Shown: positions 25,946-36,389 of the stretch, piece by piece
How positions within the stretch are numbered: position 1 is the stretch's first letter
Layout: every line of letters starts with the position of its first letter
Origin: an uncultured Eubacteriales bacterium
Lineage (GTDB): Bacteria > Bacillota > Clostridia > Oscillospirales > CAG-272
Length of the DNA: 64,000 nucleotides
Reading direction: 5' to 3'
Assembly (NCBI GenBank): GCA_934378145.1
Contig: CAKXXW010000005.1
Span: 1 to 64,000 of the forward strand
Program-made: the position numbers and the translations under genes
Notes under the pieces: model-generated
The model's input: the letters and a program-made list of their open reading frames with translations, nothing else
Told to the model about the DNA's origin: nothing
The model's database searches: none

Positions 25946-28900
25946 TTATTTGCTCATCTCGTAGATCCGCTTATCGAAGATGTCCCAACCCGCAGTCTTG
26001 CGGTAGAATGTCGAGCCTATGACATATATCGAAGGGCCTTCAGTTCCCTCGAATATCGTCTGCGAGACCTCGTCCGCCGAAGGCTTATACTGTCCGAGTG
26101 TCGGAACATCAGCCTCCGATGTGACATTTTTGTAGATCCTCAGCTCATTGAGCGACACACATCCGGCAAAGCAGGCTCCGCCGAGGCTCTCAAGCGCGGA
26201 TCCCTTTTCGGCAGAACCGAAGGTCACGCCCGAAAGCTTTCCGCAGTTTGCGAAGCAAAGCTCACCGACCGACTTCAGCGCCGACGAGAGCCTAAGCTCG
26301 GTTATCGCCGACATATAGAAGGCTCTGTCTCCTATCTCGGTCAGGGAATCTCCGCTCGCCATAACGAGCTTGAAATCCTCATCAAACCTTGTGTTGTCTG
26401 CTCCGCTCGAGTAGGTTCCGGCAAAGGCAAACGCCATATTGCCGATCTTCACAAGGGTCGAAGGCAGGTAGATCTCCTCAATTGCGGAGGAATATACCGT
26501 CTTTCCCGTTCTGTCGGTCGACGAGTAGGGATAGCAGGCAAGCTCGGGAATGACCGTGACGCCTTCCTCGAATCTTATAGTCTTCAGGCTTTGATTACCG
26601 AAGAAGACGGCGGCACCGAGTCCGTCACCGACACTGCCGGAAACCGTGACGCTCTCAAGATCAGCCATTTTCGCATAAGCGTATTCGCCGACCTTTCCGA
26701 CCGTTGCGGGAATAACTACCTCCGTAAGTCCGGTGCCGTAGAAGCCGTACATTCCGATCGAGGTGATGGAGCCGGTAAGATTCAGCTCGCTGACGCTGTC
26801 AAGGTAGGCAAATGCAAAATCGGGTACCGACGCAAGCGCTCCGGTAACGGTCAGCTTTTTGAGCGACGAGGGAGCCGCGCCCGAATTGCTGACCTTGTAG
26901 GTCTTCTTGCCGTCCTCCTCCGACTCGAAAATGCTTCCGCCGAAGATATAGAGCATATAGCAGTTCTCGCTCGCCGATCCGCCGATGAAGGGGACGGTGA
27001 GGCTTTCGAGCGCAGTTGCTTCGGCAAATGCCGCCGACTCTATCGTCGTTACGCTCGCGGGAAGTGTGACTTCCTTTACATTGCTCTTGAAGAACGCGCC
27101 CGCGGCGACGCCCCTGAGAGTTTCGGGGAATGCCACCGTCGTCTTCGTTCTCGGAACGATGAGAAGCTCGGTCAGCGACTTATTGTAAAGGCATCCGTCA
27201 AAGACCGAATACGCCGTACTGTTATCGGAAATCTTGAATTCCGAGAGGTACTCACACCTGTTGAATGCGCCCTCTCCGATGCTCTGAACATCGGCGGGAA
27301 GCGTAAGGGTCTCTATCGCCGTGTAAGCAAAGGCGTAGCTTCCGATCGAGCGGACCTTTGAGATACCGCCGACGGTCTTAAGACCCGTACAGCCGTAGAA
27401 GGCGTGGTCGGCAATAGCGGTCAGCTCGTTCTTGAAGGTGACCTTTTCGAGAGTTTTCGGAACGAATATGCCGGTAGAGCCGTTGGCGGTACCGTTCGTC
27501 GCACCGAAGTAGTAGGCAAGGTAGGGATTCGACGCCGCAAGAGTGTCAAGATTCAGCTCGCGAAGCGATCTCATTCCCGCGAGAGAACCCGCCTCAAGGG
27601 TATAACCGCTGAGGTTGACCGAGGTCAGGTTCGAATCGCCGTAGAAGGCGTTCGCGGCGATCTTCTTCACATTGCCGGGAAGGCTGAGCGTCGTCGGGGC
27701 GTTCTCGCCCGGGATATATCTGAGGAGCGTCGCTCCGCTATCGCCGTAGAGGTTGCCCTCGATTATCTTGTATGTTGCATTGCCGCCGTCGATTATGAGA
27801 GTAGGCGAACATTCGGTGAGAACACCGGTCCCGAAGCTCTTGAGAGACGCGGGGACGGTAAAGCTCACGAGCGAGCCACAATCCGAGAAGGCGTAATCGC
27901 CGATGGATGTGACCTTGTCGCTGAGTTTGACCGTCTTGAGCGCCCTGCATCCCGAGAACGCGCTCTCGCCTATCACGGTGAGCGCATCGGGGAGAGTCAT
28001 CTCGGTAAGGCTTCCGCATCCGAGGAATGTGCCGTCGGCAAGTGACACAAGCGACTCAATGCTTCCGAAATCCGCAAGCCTGCCGCATCCGCTGAAAGCA
28101 TATGCTCCGAGGCTCTTGCAGGCGGCGCTGAGGTTTACCGATGTGAGCTTCTCACATCCCGAGAACGCCGCATCGCCGACCTTCGCGATCGCATCGGGGA
28201 GCTTTACCGTAACAAGAGTTCTGTTGTCGGCAAATGCTCTGTCACCGACAGCGGTCAGAGCAACACCGTCCCACTTTGCGGGAACGATGACATTCTTTGC
28301 GCTTCCCTTGTAGGAAACGAGCGTGTCGCCCTTTATCTCAAGCCCTTCGCTGTACGCAAAGCCGTAGAGCTTAAGATCGGCGCCGACCGCCGAAGCGAAG
28401 TCATACTTTTTCGTCATAGCCTCGTCGGTGAACCAGCAGTAGAGGTATTCGCCGTCGGCTTTAAGTGTATCGAGCTTTTCGCCCTTCTTTATCACCGCAC
28501 TTGCAACGACCTTGCCGTCAATGTATCCGGTGACCTCGGCATAGCCGTCGGCGACCTTCCAGCCGGCAAAAAGCGTCATATTTTCGGTGACAGCGGTCGA
28601 AAAATCAAAGCTCTTCGTGCATTCCCTGTCGGTGAACCAACCTGAGAAGGTATATCCTTCGCGGGTCGGATCGGCGGGCTTTGCGACGGTCTTGCCGCTT
28701 TCGACCGCAAGAGCCGTGACAGAGGAACCTCCGAGGCTGTCAAAGGAAACGAGGAAATATCCGTGGGGAGTCCACGCGGCGTAGTAGGTCACATCGGCCT
28801 TTACTTCGCCGAAGGTCGCCGCGACCGAGAGTGCCTCATCGGTAAACCAGCCCGCGAAATCGTAACCCTCGCGGGAAGGCTTCTCGGGCTCGGCTACCGT

Positions 28901-29101
28901 GGCGCCTGCCTTCAGAGTCGAGCTGACCGGCGTGCTGCCGTCACGGTAATCAAATGTCACCGTGACGGTATTGTCGGCAGGTTCGGTCGTTACAGTAGTT
29001 TCGTCGGGGTTATCCCCGCCGTTGCAGTTCGCGCACGAGGTCGCAAGGAGTGCCGCACAGAGCAGTACCGCGAGAATTATTAAAAGTCTGAACTTACGCA
29101 T
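25946..29101 (-). CDS. BspA-like LRR lipoprotein with InlB B-repeats
   Basis: The 1051-residue surface protein has a lipoprotein signal (ILAVLLCAALLATSC, lipid on Cys23) and a short acidic/Thr linker. Three B-repeat-type beta-grasp units follow (about 47-113, 114-181 and a degenerate one to about 245; hallmark GYDFAGWFTD and GYTFSGWFTD). The rest is tandem BspA-type LRR_5 repeats with the recurring pattern I/V-G-x-x-A-F-x-x-C-x-x-L-x-x-V-x-L-P. Such proteins bind host or microbial surfaces. GGAGG lies upstream inside the protease gene, whose end it overlaps by 8 bp, so the two are coupled. Last gene of the operon. The ligand is unknown. Confidence 0.9.
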   Translation of the reverse strand: MRKFRLLIILAVLLCAALLATSCANCNGGDNPDETTVTTEPADNTVTVTFDYRDGSTPVSSTLKAGATVAEPEKPSREGYDFAGWFTDEALSVAATFGEVKADVTYYAAWTPHGYFLVSFDSLGGSSVTALAVESGKTVAKPADPTREGYTFSGWFTDRECTKSFDFSTAVTENMTLFAGWKVADGYAEVTGYIDGKVVASAVIKKGEKLDTLKADGEYLYCWFTDEAMTKKYDFASAVGADLKLYGFAYSEGLEIKGDTLVSYKGSAKNVIVPAKWDGVALTAVGDRAFADNRTLVTVKLPDAIAKVGDAAFSGCEKLTSVNLSAACKSLGAYAFSGCGRLADFGSIESLVSLADGTFLGCGSLTEMTLPDALTVIGESAFSGCRALKTVKLSDKVTSIGDYAFSDCGSLVSFTVPASLKSFGTGVLTECSPTLIIDGGNATYKIIEGNLYGDSGATLLRYIPGENAPTTLSLPGNVKKIAANAFYGDSNLTSVNLSGYTLEAGSLAGMRSLRELNLDTLAASNPYLAYYFGATNGTANGSTGIFVPKTLEKVTFKNELTAIADHAFYGCTGLKTVGGISKVRSIGSYAFAYTAIETLTLPADVQSIGEGAFNRCEYLSEFKISDNSTAYSVFDGCLYNKSLTELLIVPRTKTTVAFPETLRGVAAGAFFKSNVKEVTLPASVTTIESAAFAEATALESLTVPFIGGSASENCYMLYIFGGSIFESEEDGKKTYKVSNSGAAPSSLKKLTVTGALASVPDFAFAYLDSVSELNLTGSITSIGMYGFYGTGLTEVVIPATVGKVGEYAYAKMADLESVTVSGSVGDGLGAAVFFGNQSLKTIRFEEGVTVIPELACYPYSSTDRTGKTVYSSAIEEIYLPSTLVKIGNMAFAFAGTYSSGADNTRFDEDFKLVMASGDSLTEIGDRAFYMSAITELRLSSALKSVGELCFANCGKLSGVTFGSAEKGSALESLGGACFAGCVSLNELRIYKNVTSEADVPTLGQYKPSADEVSQTIFEGTEGPSIYVIGSTFYRKTAGWDIFDKRIYEMSK

Positions 29102-32100
29102 CTGCGTTTCCTCCTGCTTTCTTCTTAAGGATTATCAGCGCCCATCCGGCGAGCGGTATCATTGCGAGAGCGTTTATGAAGCCTCCGCAACCGCCGCAGC
29201 CCGAATCTCCGCCGCCTGCGTTATCGGTGGTATCCGACGGAGTGGTGCTTCCGCTGTCGTCGGGAGCCTTTGAGCCATCGTTTCCGGAAGTCGTCGTATC
29301 GTCCGGATCATCGGGCGTTTCGGGGTTGTCGCGGCGGAGCTGCTCGGCAGCCTGCACGGCTTTTGTCAGCTTATCGCTGTTGGTAACGAAGGTGAGCTGA
29401 TCCTTGTCAAGTGTCTTGAATATGCGGTTCAGGTACTCGACCTGTTCGACATCGGCAAGGGTGATCGTCTCGGGGAGCTGATCTATGAGCTTTATCAGAA
29501 GCTCGGTGCTGTTCGTCATCGAGACGGTCTCGGTCTTGAGTGCCGTGCCGATATAGCGGGTCCATGTATAGCTGTCATAGCGGACCGCGTTCTTCGGGGT
29601 CGTTACCGTGAGCTTTACATTCTCTCCGCCCTGTCCGGGGATGAAATCAACGAAGTTGTTGTAGGTCCAGCCGTCGGGGGACGCAGCGTAGTATCTGCTC
29701 TCGAGTATCGGCGCTTCGACCGACAGGAAGTTGAGCTTTTCAAGCGAAGTGCATCCGTAGAAGGCACCCGCACCGACATTCGTTACCGTCCTTGCGACGG
29801 TGATCTCCTTAAGGCTGACATTCGTCGAGAATGCCTCCTGCTCTATTCTTACGGTTCCGTCGAGGACTGTGTATGCCTCGTCGGTGAGTCCCGCAGGATA
29901 CGCGACAAGCTCGTACTTTCCGTCACCGAGATTGTGGTAAAGGACACCCTTTTCGTCGGTGAAGTAGTCCTTGCAGTCCTTGTCGACGCTGATCTTGTTT
30001 ATTCTGAGTACATTGTCATCGGTCGAGTTGAACGCTTTCGTGATGAAGGCGGACGCCGCGACCTCTTTGACGGTTGCGGGGAGCGAGACCTCGGTCACCC
30101 TTGTGAGATAGAAGGGATACGAGCCGAGCTTTTCGAGCTTACCGAAACTGACCGAGCCGAGGGACGACGCAAGCATGAATGCGTAATCTCCGACCTCGAC
30201 ACAGGCGGGAAGCGTGAGCTTTGTGAGCGATCCGGCGCGGTAGAAGGCACCGAAGCCGATATTTTCAAGGGCATCCGCCTTGAGGGATGCGAGCTTTTCC
30301 GCGTAGCCGAAGCCGTATCTTCCGATCTCCTTAAGAGCAGGAAGCTCAAGCGAAGCTATCTCAGAGCCGTAGAAGCCATAATCTCCGATCTTCTCGAGCT
30401 TCGGAGCTTTGAGGCTCGTCACAGCCGATCCGACCATGGCGTAATCGCCAAGCTCGGTGACATTCGCAAGGTCAAGCGATTTCAGCGCCGAAGTGCCGAA
30501 GAAGGCAAACTTTCCGACGCTCTTCGCCGACGAGACATTGACATCGGTCAGCGATACATCGCCGTAGAAGCAGTAATCGGGGATCGCTTCGACGGAAGTG
30601 GGAAGAGTTATCTTCTTCAGTCCCGTCTCGGCAAAGCACGCCTCGCCGAGTGTCGTGACCGACGCGGGGAGTGTGATCTCTTCAAGATTTTCGCACTGTC
30701 TGAATGCATAGCCGCCTATCGTGTCGACCTTTCCGCCGAAGCTGACCGAGGTCAGATTCTTGCAGAGCGTGAACATTCCGTAAGGAATTTCGGTAAGCTG
30801 TGCCGGAAGCGTAACGGTCGTTATACCGTAGTTTCCGAGGAAGGCATTCTCGCCTATCTCGGTCACCGACGCGGGAAGCGTGAAATCTCCCCATGCGATA
30901 TTCGTGCATCCGTAGAAGGCGCTGTCGCCTATCTCTTCAAGCGATCCGGGAAGTGCGAATGATGTGAGGTACGGGCAGGTATTGAAGGCATCGTCTCCGA
31001 TCTCCTTCAGACTGTCGGACAGAGTGACGCTGCGGACGGTGCTTCGTGTGAAGGCGCCCTTTCCGATGACCTCGACTCCCGTCATGACGAATGTTCCGAC
31101 ACCCGCCTTGTAGGAGAATGCGTAATCACCGATCTCCTTGACCGTTGCGGGAAGCACTATGCGGTTTGCAATCTTTCCGGCGGGGGCAAGGATCAGCTTC
31201 GACATATCCTTTGAGTAGAGGAAGCCGTTATTGACCGAGAGGTACTTGCTTCCCGGTTCAAGTGTGAATTCGGTAACATTGTATGTTCCGTAGAAGGCCG
31301 CCTCACCGAGAGACAGGACCTTTGCATCGGCACTGAAGGTAACAGCCTCGAGAGCCGAGCATCCGCCGAAGGCGAACATTCCTATATACTCGCAGTCCGC
31401 GGGGATGAATACCGACGGCAGGCTCGAGCAGCTCGCAAAGGCGTAGTCGCCGATGTATTTCGCCGAGCCCTCGAACACGAGGTTGACAAGCGACGAGCAG
31501 CCGTTGAAGGCGCCGTAGCCTATCTCGGTGACATCGGTGAGGAAGTTGACCTCGGATATTCTCGAGCATCCGAGGAAGGCAAGTCTGCCGACGAAATCGA
31601 CCGACAGATCGAGCTTCTGTATTGCCGTGCAGAATGCGAAGCAGTATTCGGGGATGCTTTTACGCTCGCCGACCTTCAGGGTCGTGATACCCGAGCATGA
31701 AACGAAGGCGAATTCGCCGAGCTGTCCGACCTTGCTGACATCGAGCGAGGTGAGCGACTTACAATATCCGAACGCATATTCGCAGATTGTGTAGCATCCG
31801 CTGAGATCGACCTCTTCGAGTGCCGAGCAGCCGTAGAAGGCAAGTCTCGAGATCGAATGTACATTTTCAAGGTTGATCTTTTTGAGTTTTTCGTTATGAC
31901 CGACGCCCCACTCGGCAATGTTTTTCAGAGTCGAGGGAAGCACGATCTCTTCAAGGTTCTCGCATCCGTAGAAGGCTCCGTACTGGATCTCTTCAACGCC
32001 TTCGGGGATGATCACCTTCTTTATATACTTATTGTTTGCAAAGGCGAGGCGGTAGATCGTGGTGATACCCTTCTCTGCCGGTATCTCGACAACACCGTTC

Positions 32101-35100
32101 TCATCTCCGCGTCCGGTGTAAGACTTCATGTAGATGCTCTCGATGTTGAATTCCTGCTTGACATTGACCGAGCATTCCGCCTTGAAGAGCTTGCCGGTCG
32201 CGACTGCAGTGACGCTGGCGCGTCCCGAATTCTTCGCATACACCGTGCAATGGAGCGGGTTTTCGGGGTCGACCGTGAGCGTTACGAGCTTCGATGTCGT
32301 GCGCCATTCGATCGTAGGTGTTTCGGTGAGGTTATACGGCATAAGCTCGACATAAAGCTCTATCGTTTCGCCGCGTTCGACATTTACCGTGGTCTCGTTC
32401 ATACGCAGTCCCGACAGCGGGATCGAACTTCCGCTCGCCTGACCCGTGCAGACCACCTCGACCGAGGATGAAGCTCCGGTCGCCGAGGTCGCCGTGATGG
32501 TCACGGTCCCCTCTTTGAGCGCCGTAACGATGCCGTCCTTAACTACCGCGACGCTCTCATCGGAGGATTTCCATGTGAGGTCGGCGGTGTAGACATCCTT
32601 CGGCTCTGTCTCAAGGTTCTCGAGAAGATTCTTCTGCGTGAAGGGCTTCATAATGAAGGAGATCTTCGCGCCCTCGGCAGTAGTCTCTCTGCCGTTTCTG
32701 AAGGAGACTTCCGTCGCGTCGGTCTTCTTCAGCGTGTAGTAAAGGCTCGTGCTGTTCTTTGAGTAGTCATATACCTGGATACCGATGTTCTTCGAACCCG
32801 GCTCCGCTCCGTCCTTCATCTTGTACCAGAGATCTGTAAGATCGTGGGTGATCTTGTTGACCTCGCCGCCCTTGAAGTCGTCGACCGGGATCATTCCCTT
32901 TACGAGAGGCTCGGCGTTCACGGGATTGCCGTTTTCATCAAGGTAATCATAGGTATAGAGGAAGTAGCCCTGCACATATCTGTTATCGTATATGTGCATA
33001 TCGAGGAGGTAATCGGTGATATCGCCCGCGCTGTTCTTCTTCACGCGGAGAGTGTTGAGGTCATCGCGGATGACGGGAGCTTCATCGTCCATATAGAAGC
33101 TGAAGCTGAAGGTGTTCTTGCTGTTGTTCTGCTCACCATCCCAATCAAGCTCGCATGTCATCGTGAAATCGTACTTTGTATTGTTTGCAAGACCCGCGGT
33201 GGAGGCATCGAAGTCGACCTCGACATAGCCTCCGGTCTGCTGACCGTTGTAGTAGGACTTGCGGCAGTTCTGCGTTTCGCGCTCAAACACCACCTTACCG
33301 GTCACGGAGTCGGTGATCTTCATCTTTACCGTCTTCGCGTTGCGGAGAAGTCCCGCCGCGATGATGTAGAGCTTGAAGTTTCCGTCGGTCGACGAAGTGA
33401 GCGAGCAGTATTTTTCAAGAGTTGCGGGCTGTTCGTAGCCGTCGGCAAGTATGAAGCCGACCTTGCCCATATAGTAGTATCCGAAATCGTCCTCGGTCCT
33501 GCCGCTGCCATTATAGTAGCCGACCATCGGGATGGTCGCGAACACATCGGGCTTGAGCTTCTCATCCTCAAGGATCGAGGTGTTCTTCTGCTCTTCACCG
33601 ACCTCGAATTCGGTAACATCGAGCATGGGAGCCGCTGTCCAGTCACCGTAGAAGCCGAGGTAAGGCAGAGTAAGATCGGTATCGCAATCCTGCGCGTCAA
33701 GAGACACAAAGCCCTCGACATACATACCGTTTTTGAACTTTTCATCAAGGTACTTGCGGTCCGCGTCGCTGAGCTTCACGGTCGCCGTGACCGTCGCGTC
33801 ACCGTAACCGCTGACCGTAAGCATACTGCCGTTGAGCCTTCCGTTCTCGACCGAATAGGTGACATCGGGAGAAAGCATATATGCCTGCTCTCCGACAGTC
33901 TTGCCGTCCGACGAAATGCTCTCGGTCATCGTGATGACCGACATATTGTAGGACTGAACGGTACCGGAAAGGTTCACGACATGGAATACGAGCTTATATT
34001 CGCCCGTCTTTTTCGGGTCGTCACCGAGCGAGAGCTTCGATTTGTCGCTGCCCTCGACAAGGATATATGCGGGAGTCTTTATGGCTCTTTCTGCATCGGC
34101 AAGTCCGGCTCCCTGCTTTCTCGGGGAGTAAGGATTTCCCGCCTCGTTTCTGAGGATGGATGCCGTCGACATGAGCAGACGGTTGACAAATACCATGGTC
34201 TCCTTCGCCGTAAGGTCGGGGTACTTCGCCTTCACAGACTGTCTGACGAGCGCGGCGGAGCCGGCGTAGTTCGGGCAAGCCATGGAAGTACCCGAGAGTA
34301 TATCATAGCCTCCCCTGACCGCGGAATTGATGTCGCCGCCGTAAGAGGTCACATCGGGCGACAGCTCAAGGTCGGGGTTCGGCCCCCACGACGAGAAGTC
34401 GCTCATGAAAGGACCGGCAAGGTTATCGGCATCGAACAGAAGCTTGCCCGTCGGATGCTCCTCGAAATACTTACCCGCGTCCATCGAGATCGAGCAGGCG
34501 GGAAGATCCGAGATACCTATCGTCATCGTGATATTACCCGAGACATTGTTGTAGATTATCGCACCGATAGCGCCGTGGTTCTTCGCGATATCGACCTTAA
34601 GCTCAAAGGTCTCGACACCGCGCTTGATAACGGCTATCTTACCGGTAACATCGACTCTTGAGTAGTCGGAATCGTTTCCGGTACCCGAGATGAGTACATA
34701 TTCGAGCGACGCCGACTGCTTGCCGTTAAGCATTTTCTCATAGAATTCTATCTCGTCGCCGTTGCTCTTCTTTGCCTTTGTGAGGTAGACGGGAAGCTCG
34801 CCGTTGGCGTAGACATAATGCGTCTTAGCACCGGTAACGGAAGCTACCGAGGTCGAGGACGGATAGGTCGCGGGAGAACCGATCGTGGCGGAGTCGGGGT
34901 TGCTTGCAAGGTTCGTATCGCCCCTTGTCGATCCCTTAGCCGACGAGCTGGAGTTCGATGCCGCGACGATAAGGTTTATACCTGCCTCGCGCACCGAGTC
35001 GTATATCTCGTTGACACCCTCATCGTCAGCCGCGCGCGAGAAACCGCAAGACGAGCCGAGCGACATATTGATGACATCAACACCGAGCATCACCGAGTCG

Positions 35101-36062
35101 GCAAGACCGGCAAGGATATCCTCGGTCTGGGCGCCGGCGTCCTCGTTGCTGAAGACCTTCATTATAACGAGCTGAGCGTCTATCGCAACGCCCGTGATGG
35201 TGTCGTCCTTACCCGCGATAATACCCGCGACATGGGTACCGTGGTCGTTTATCGGATAAACATCGGAATCCTTGTCGGCGTAGTCGAAGGTATAAGGTAC
35301 CTTCGGCGAATGGTAGGTCGATTCCCATCTTGCGTTTTCGTCGAGCTTCGCTGCCTCAAGGTAGGGGAAAAGCTCCTCTACGCGGTCGGCGTCAAGGATC
35401 GGCACGCAGTCGGGAAGTCTCTGGAATGCGCTGTGGGTATAGTCAAGTCCGGTATCGAGTATCGCAACGACTGTCTTCTTACCGGTAAGACCCGTACCGG
35501 ACGAGTTGTAGATACCCGTTCCGTAAGCATTCAGAGCGTTATCGGTCGCCGCTTCGGCGGGTTCGTAGCGCTCCGAGATCATTACCTTCTTCACGCCCGA
35601 AGCATTCTCGAGAGCCTTGAGATCCTTATACTTGATCTTGCAGGAAAAACCCGAGAACAGGGTCGTGTAGTGATACTTGACCGAGATTATCTTATCTCCG
35701 AACGAGTTTATAAGCTCATTCTGAGCTTTTTCCATATTTTCGGCAGCCTTTTTGCCCTCCGATGACAGGGCGTAAGCCGAGACGCTCTTCCCCGCTGCCT
35801 CGGCAGCCGAGAGGAGGGACTCGCCCTCAAGGCGTACTATTACGGTTATCTCATCGTCCGACTTATACTGTTTTCCGGCCGAGGCGTTGAGCTGAGTCTT
35901 GCCGGAGGTGTCGGCGCTGAGATTGCCGTTTATGTTTCCGGTATCGGCACCGGGCATATCGCCGTTAAGCAGCGGCGATGCGCTTGCGGGCAACACCGCG
36001 GTCCCCGCGACAAAAACAAAGGCAAGCAGCAGACAAAGCAGTCGCTTGATGCTCTTTTTCAT
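29094..36062 (-). CDS. Giant subtilisin-like protease with PA, Ig-like and LRR domains
   Basis: The 2322-residue exported protease has a signal peptide (1-29) and an inhibitor-like propeptide (about 65-170). Its S8 catalytic domain has Asp203 in AILDTGLD, His274 in NDHGTHVAG, oxyanion Asn370 and Ser593 in GTSMACPNYAG, interrupted by a PA-like insert (about 410-545). C-terminal beta domains follow, then two Ig-like (BIG2-type) domains at about 1180-1310 and LRR_5 repeats to about 2130. A helical tail leads to a Pro/Asp/Thr-rich spacer, GCGGCGG, one hydrophobic helix and Lys-Lys-Lys. There is no LPXTG. The layout is that of cell-envelope lactocepin/C5a-peptidase-like proteases with an LRR adhesion arm. 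The start at 36062 has GGGAGAAAG upstream. Co-operonic oligopeptide transport genes suggest a role in feeding on protein. Confidence 0.92.
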   Translation of the reverse strand: MKKSIKRLLCLLLAFVFVAGTAVLPASASPLLNGDMPGADTGNINGNLSADTSGKTQLNASAGKQYKSDDEITVIVRLEGESLLSAAEAAGKSVSAYALSSEGKKAAENMEKAQNELINSFGDKIISVKYHYTTLFSGFSCKIKYKDLKALENASGVKKVMISERYEPAEAATDNALNAYGTGIYNSSGTGLTGKKTVVAILDTGLDYTHSAFQRLPDCVPILDADRVEELFPYLEAAKLDENARWESTYHSPKVPYTFDYADKDSDVYPINDHGTHVAGIIAGKDDTITGVAIDAQLVIMKVFSNEDAGAQTEDILAGLADSVMLGVDVINMSLGSSCGFSRAADDEGVNEIYDSVREAGINLIVAASNSSSSAKGSTRGDTNLASNPDSATIGSPATYPSSTSVASVTGAKTHYVYANGELPVYLTKAKKSNGDEIEFYEKMLNGKQSASLEYVLISGTGNDSDYSRVDVTGKIAVIKRGVETFELKVDIAKNHGAIGAIIYNNVSGNITMTIGISDLPACSISMDAGKYFEEHPTGKLLFDADNLAGPFMSDFSSWGPNPDLELSPDVTSYGGDINSAVRGGYDILSGTSMACPNYAGSAALVRQSVKAKYPDLTAKETMVFVNRLLMSTASILRNEAGNPYSPRKQGAGLADAERAIKTPAYILVEGSDKSKLSLGDDPKKTGEYKLVFHVVNLSGTVQSYNMSVITMTESISSDGKTVGEQAYMLSPDVTYSVENGRLNGSMLTVSGYGDATVTATVKLSDADRKYLDEKFKNGMYVEGFVSLDAQDCDTDLTLPYLGFYGDWTAAPMLDVTEFEVGEEQKNTSILEDEKLKPDVFATIPMVGYYNGSGRTEDDFGYYYMGKVGFILADGYEQPATLEKYCSLTSSTDGNFKLYIIAAGLLRNAKTVKMKITDSVTGKVVFERETQNCRKSYYNGQQTGGYVEVDFDASTAGLANNTKYDFTMTCELDWDGEQNNSKNTFSFSFYMDDEAPVIRDDLNTLRVKKNSAGDITDYLLDMHIYDNRYVQGYFLYTYDYLDENGNPVNAEPLVKGMIPVDDFKGGEVNKITHDLTDLWYKMKDGAEPGSKNIGIQVYDYSKNSTSLYYTLKKTDATEVSFRNGRETTAEGAKISFIMKPFTQKNLLENLETEPKDVYTADLTWKSSDESVAVVKDGIVTALKEGTVTITATSATGASSSVEVVCTGQASGSSIPLSGLRMNETTVNVERGETIELYVELMPYNLTETPTIEWRTTSKLVTLTVDPENPLHCTVYAKNSGRASVTAVATGKLFKAECSVNVKQEFNIESIYMKSYTGRGDENGVVEIPAEKGITTIYRLAFANNKYIKKVIIPEGVEEIQYGAFYGCENLEEIVLPSTLKNIAEWGVGHNEKLKKINLENVHSISRLAFYGCSALEEVDLSGCYTICEYAFGYCKSLTSLDVSKVGQLGEFAFVSCSGITTLKVGERKSIPEYCFAFCTAIQKLDLSVDFVGRLAFLGCSRISEVNFLTDVTEIGYGAFNGCSSLVNLVFEGSAKYIGDYAFASCSSLPSVFIPADCEYIGMFAFGGCSALEAVTFSADAKVLSLGEAAFYGTYNVTEFTLEPGSKYLSVNNGFLYSKDMSKLILAPAGKIANRIVLPATVKEIGDYAFSYKAGVGTFVMTGVEVIGKGAFTRSTVRSVTLSDSLKEIGDDAFNTCPYLTSFALPGSLEEIGDSAFYGCTNIAWGDFTLPASVTEIGENAFLGNYGITTVTLPAQLTEIPYGMFTLCKNLTSVSFGGKVDTIGGYAFRQCENLEEITLPASVTTLGEACFAETGLKKITLPTSVEAIPDYCFYGDVSLTDVNVSSAKSVGKFAFFGTSALKSLDLANVTELGDYAMVGSAVTSLKAPKLEKIGDYGFYGSEIASLELPALKEIGRYGFGYAEKLASLKADALENIGFGAFYRAGSLTKLTLPACVEVGDYAFMLASSLGSVSFGKLEKLGSYPFYLTRVTEVSLPATVKEVAASAFITKAFNSTDDNVLRINKISVDKDCKDYFTDEKGVLYHNLGDGKYELVAYPAGLTDEAYTVLDGTVRIEQEAFSTNVSLKEITVARTVTNVGAGAFYGCTSLEKLNFLSVEAPILESRYYAASPDGWTYNNFVDFIPGQGGENVKLTVTTPKNAVRYDSYTWTRYIGTALKTETVSMTNSTELLIKLIDQLPETITLADVEQVEYLNRIFKTLDKDQLTFVTNSDKLTKAVQAAEQLRRDNPETPDDPDDTTTSGNDGSKAPDDSGSTTPSDTTDNAGGGDSGCGGCGGFINALAMIPLAGWALIILKKKAGGNADA

Positions 36063-36125
36063 ACTTCTTTCTCCCATTTTTCCGCCCTGCGGCGGTTCAG
36101 ATTAGTTTGGTTTCGCTTTTTTGCG

Positions 36126-36389
36126 TCATCTCAGCCACAAGAACGCGATGACGAAGGCAAGGGCGAGCGCCCCGAGCGCGATAAGCACATAAGGAAGCAT
36201 CGTAAGGTACGCAGCCTTTATCATGGCGCGCAGCTCCTTATGTGTCGGCTTATCGGGGTCGTGTTCCTTTTTCTTCCGTTCCGGAAGATTCGGCTGATAC
36301 CAAGGCATTCCGTCAACATTCATATTGACGATGGTCCTGCCGTCATCCTCCGGCTCGGTAGGCTTCTTTTTTTCTTTATCCTTTTTCAT
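36126..36389 (-). CDS. Small membrane protein
   Basis: The 87-residue protein has a charged N-terminal half (Lys/Glu-rich, with MNVDGMPWYQPNLPERKKKE) and one C-terminal hydrophobic helix, MLPYVLIALGALALAFVIAF. It overlaps the end of oppF by 14 bp and has GGAGAAACC before the start; longer in-frame starts would run deep into oppF. No family is recognised. Placed between the transporter and the protease gene, it could assist either, but nothing in the sequence shows this. Confidence 0.7.
   Translation of the reverse strand: MKKDKEKKKPTEPEDDGRTIVNMNVDGMPWYQPNLPERKKKEHDPDKPTHKELRAMIKAAYLTMLPYVLIALGALALAFVIAFLWLR

Noticed and set aside
29094..29200. LPXTG sortase signal at the end of the subtilase.
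   Set aside because: The spacer, helix and Lys tail are present, but no LPxTG or close variant precedes the helix.
32844..34661. A 605-codon plus-strand frame inside the subtilase gene.
   Set aside because: It is antisense to clear catalytic and domain motifs of the protease; the long frame follows from codon bias.
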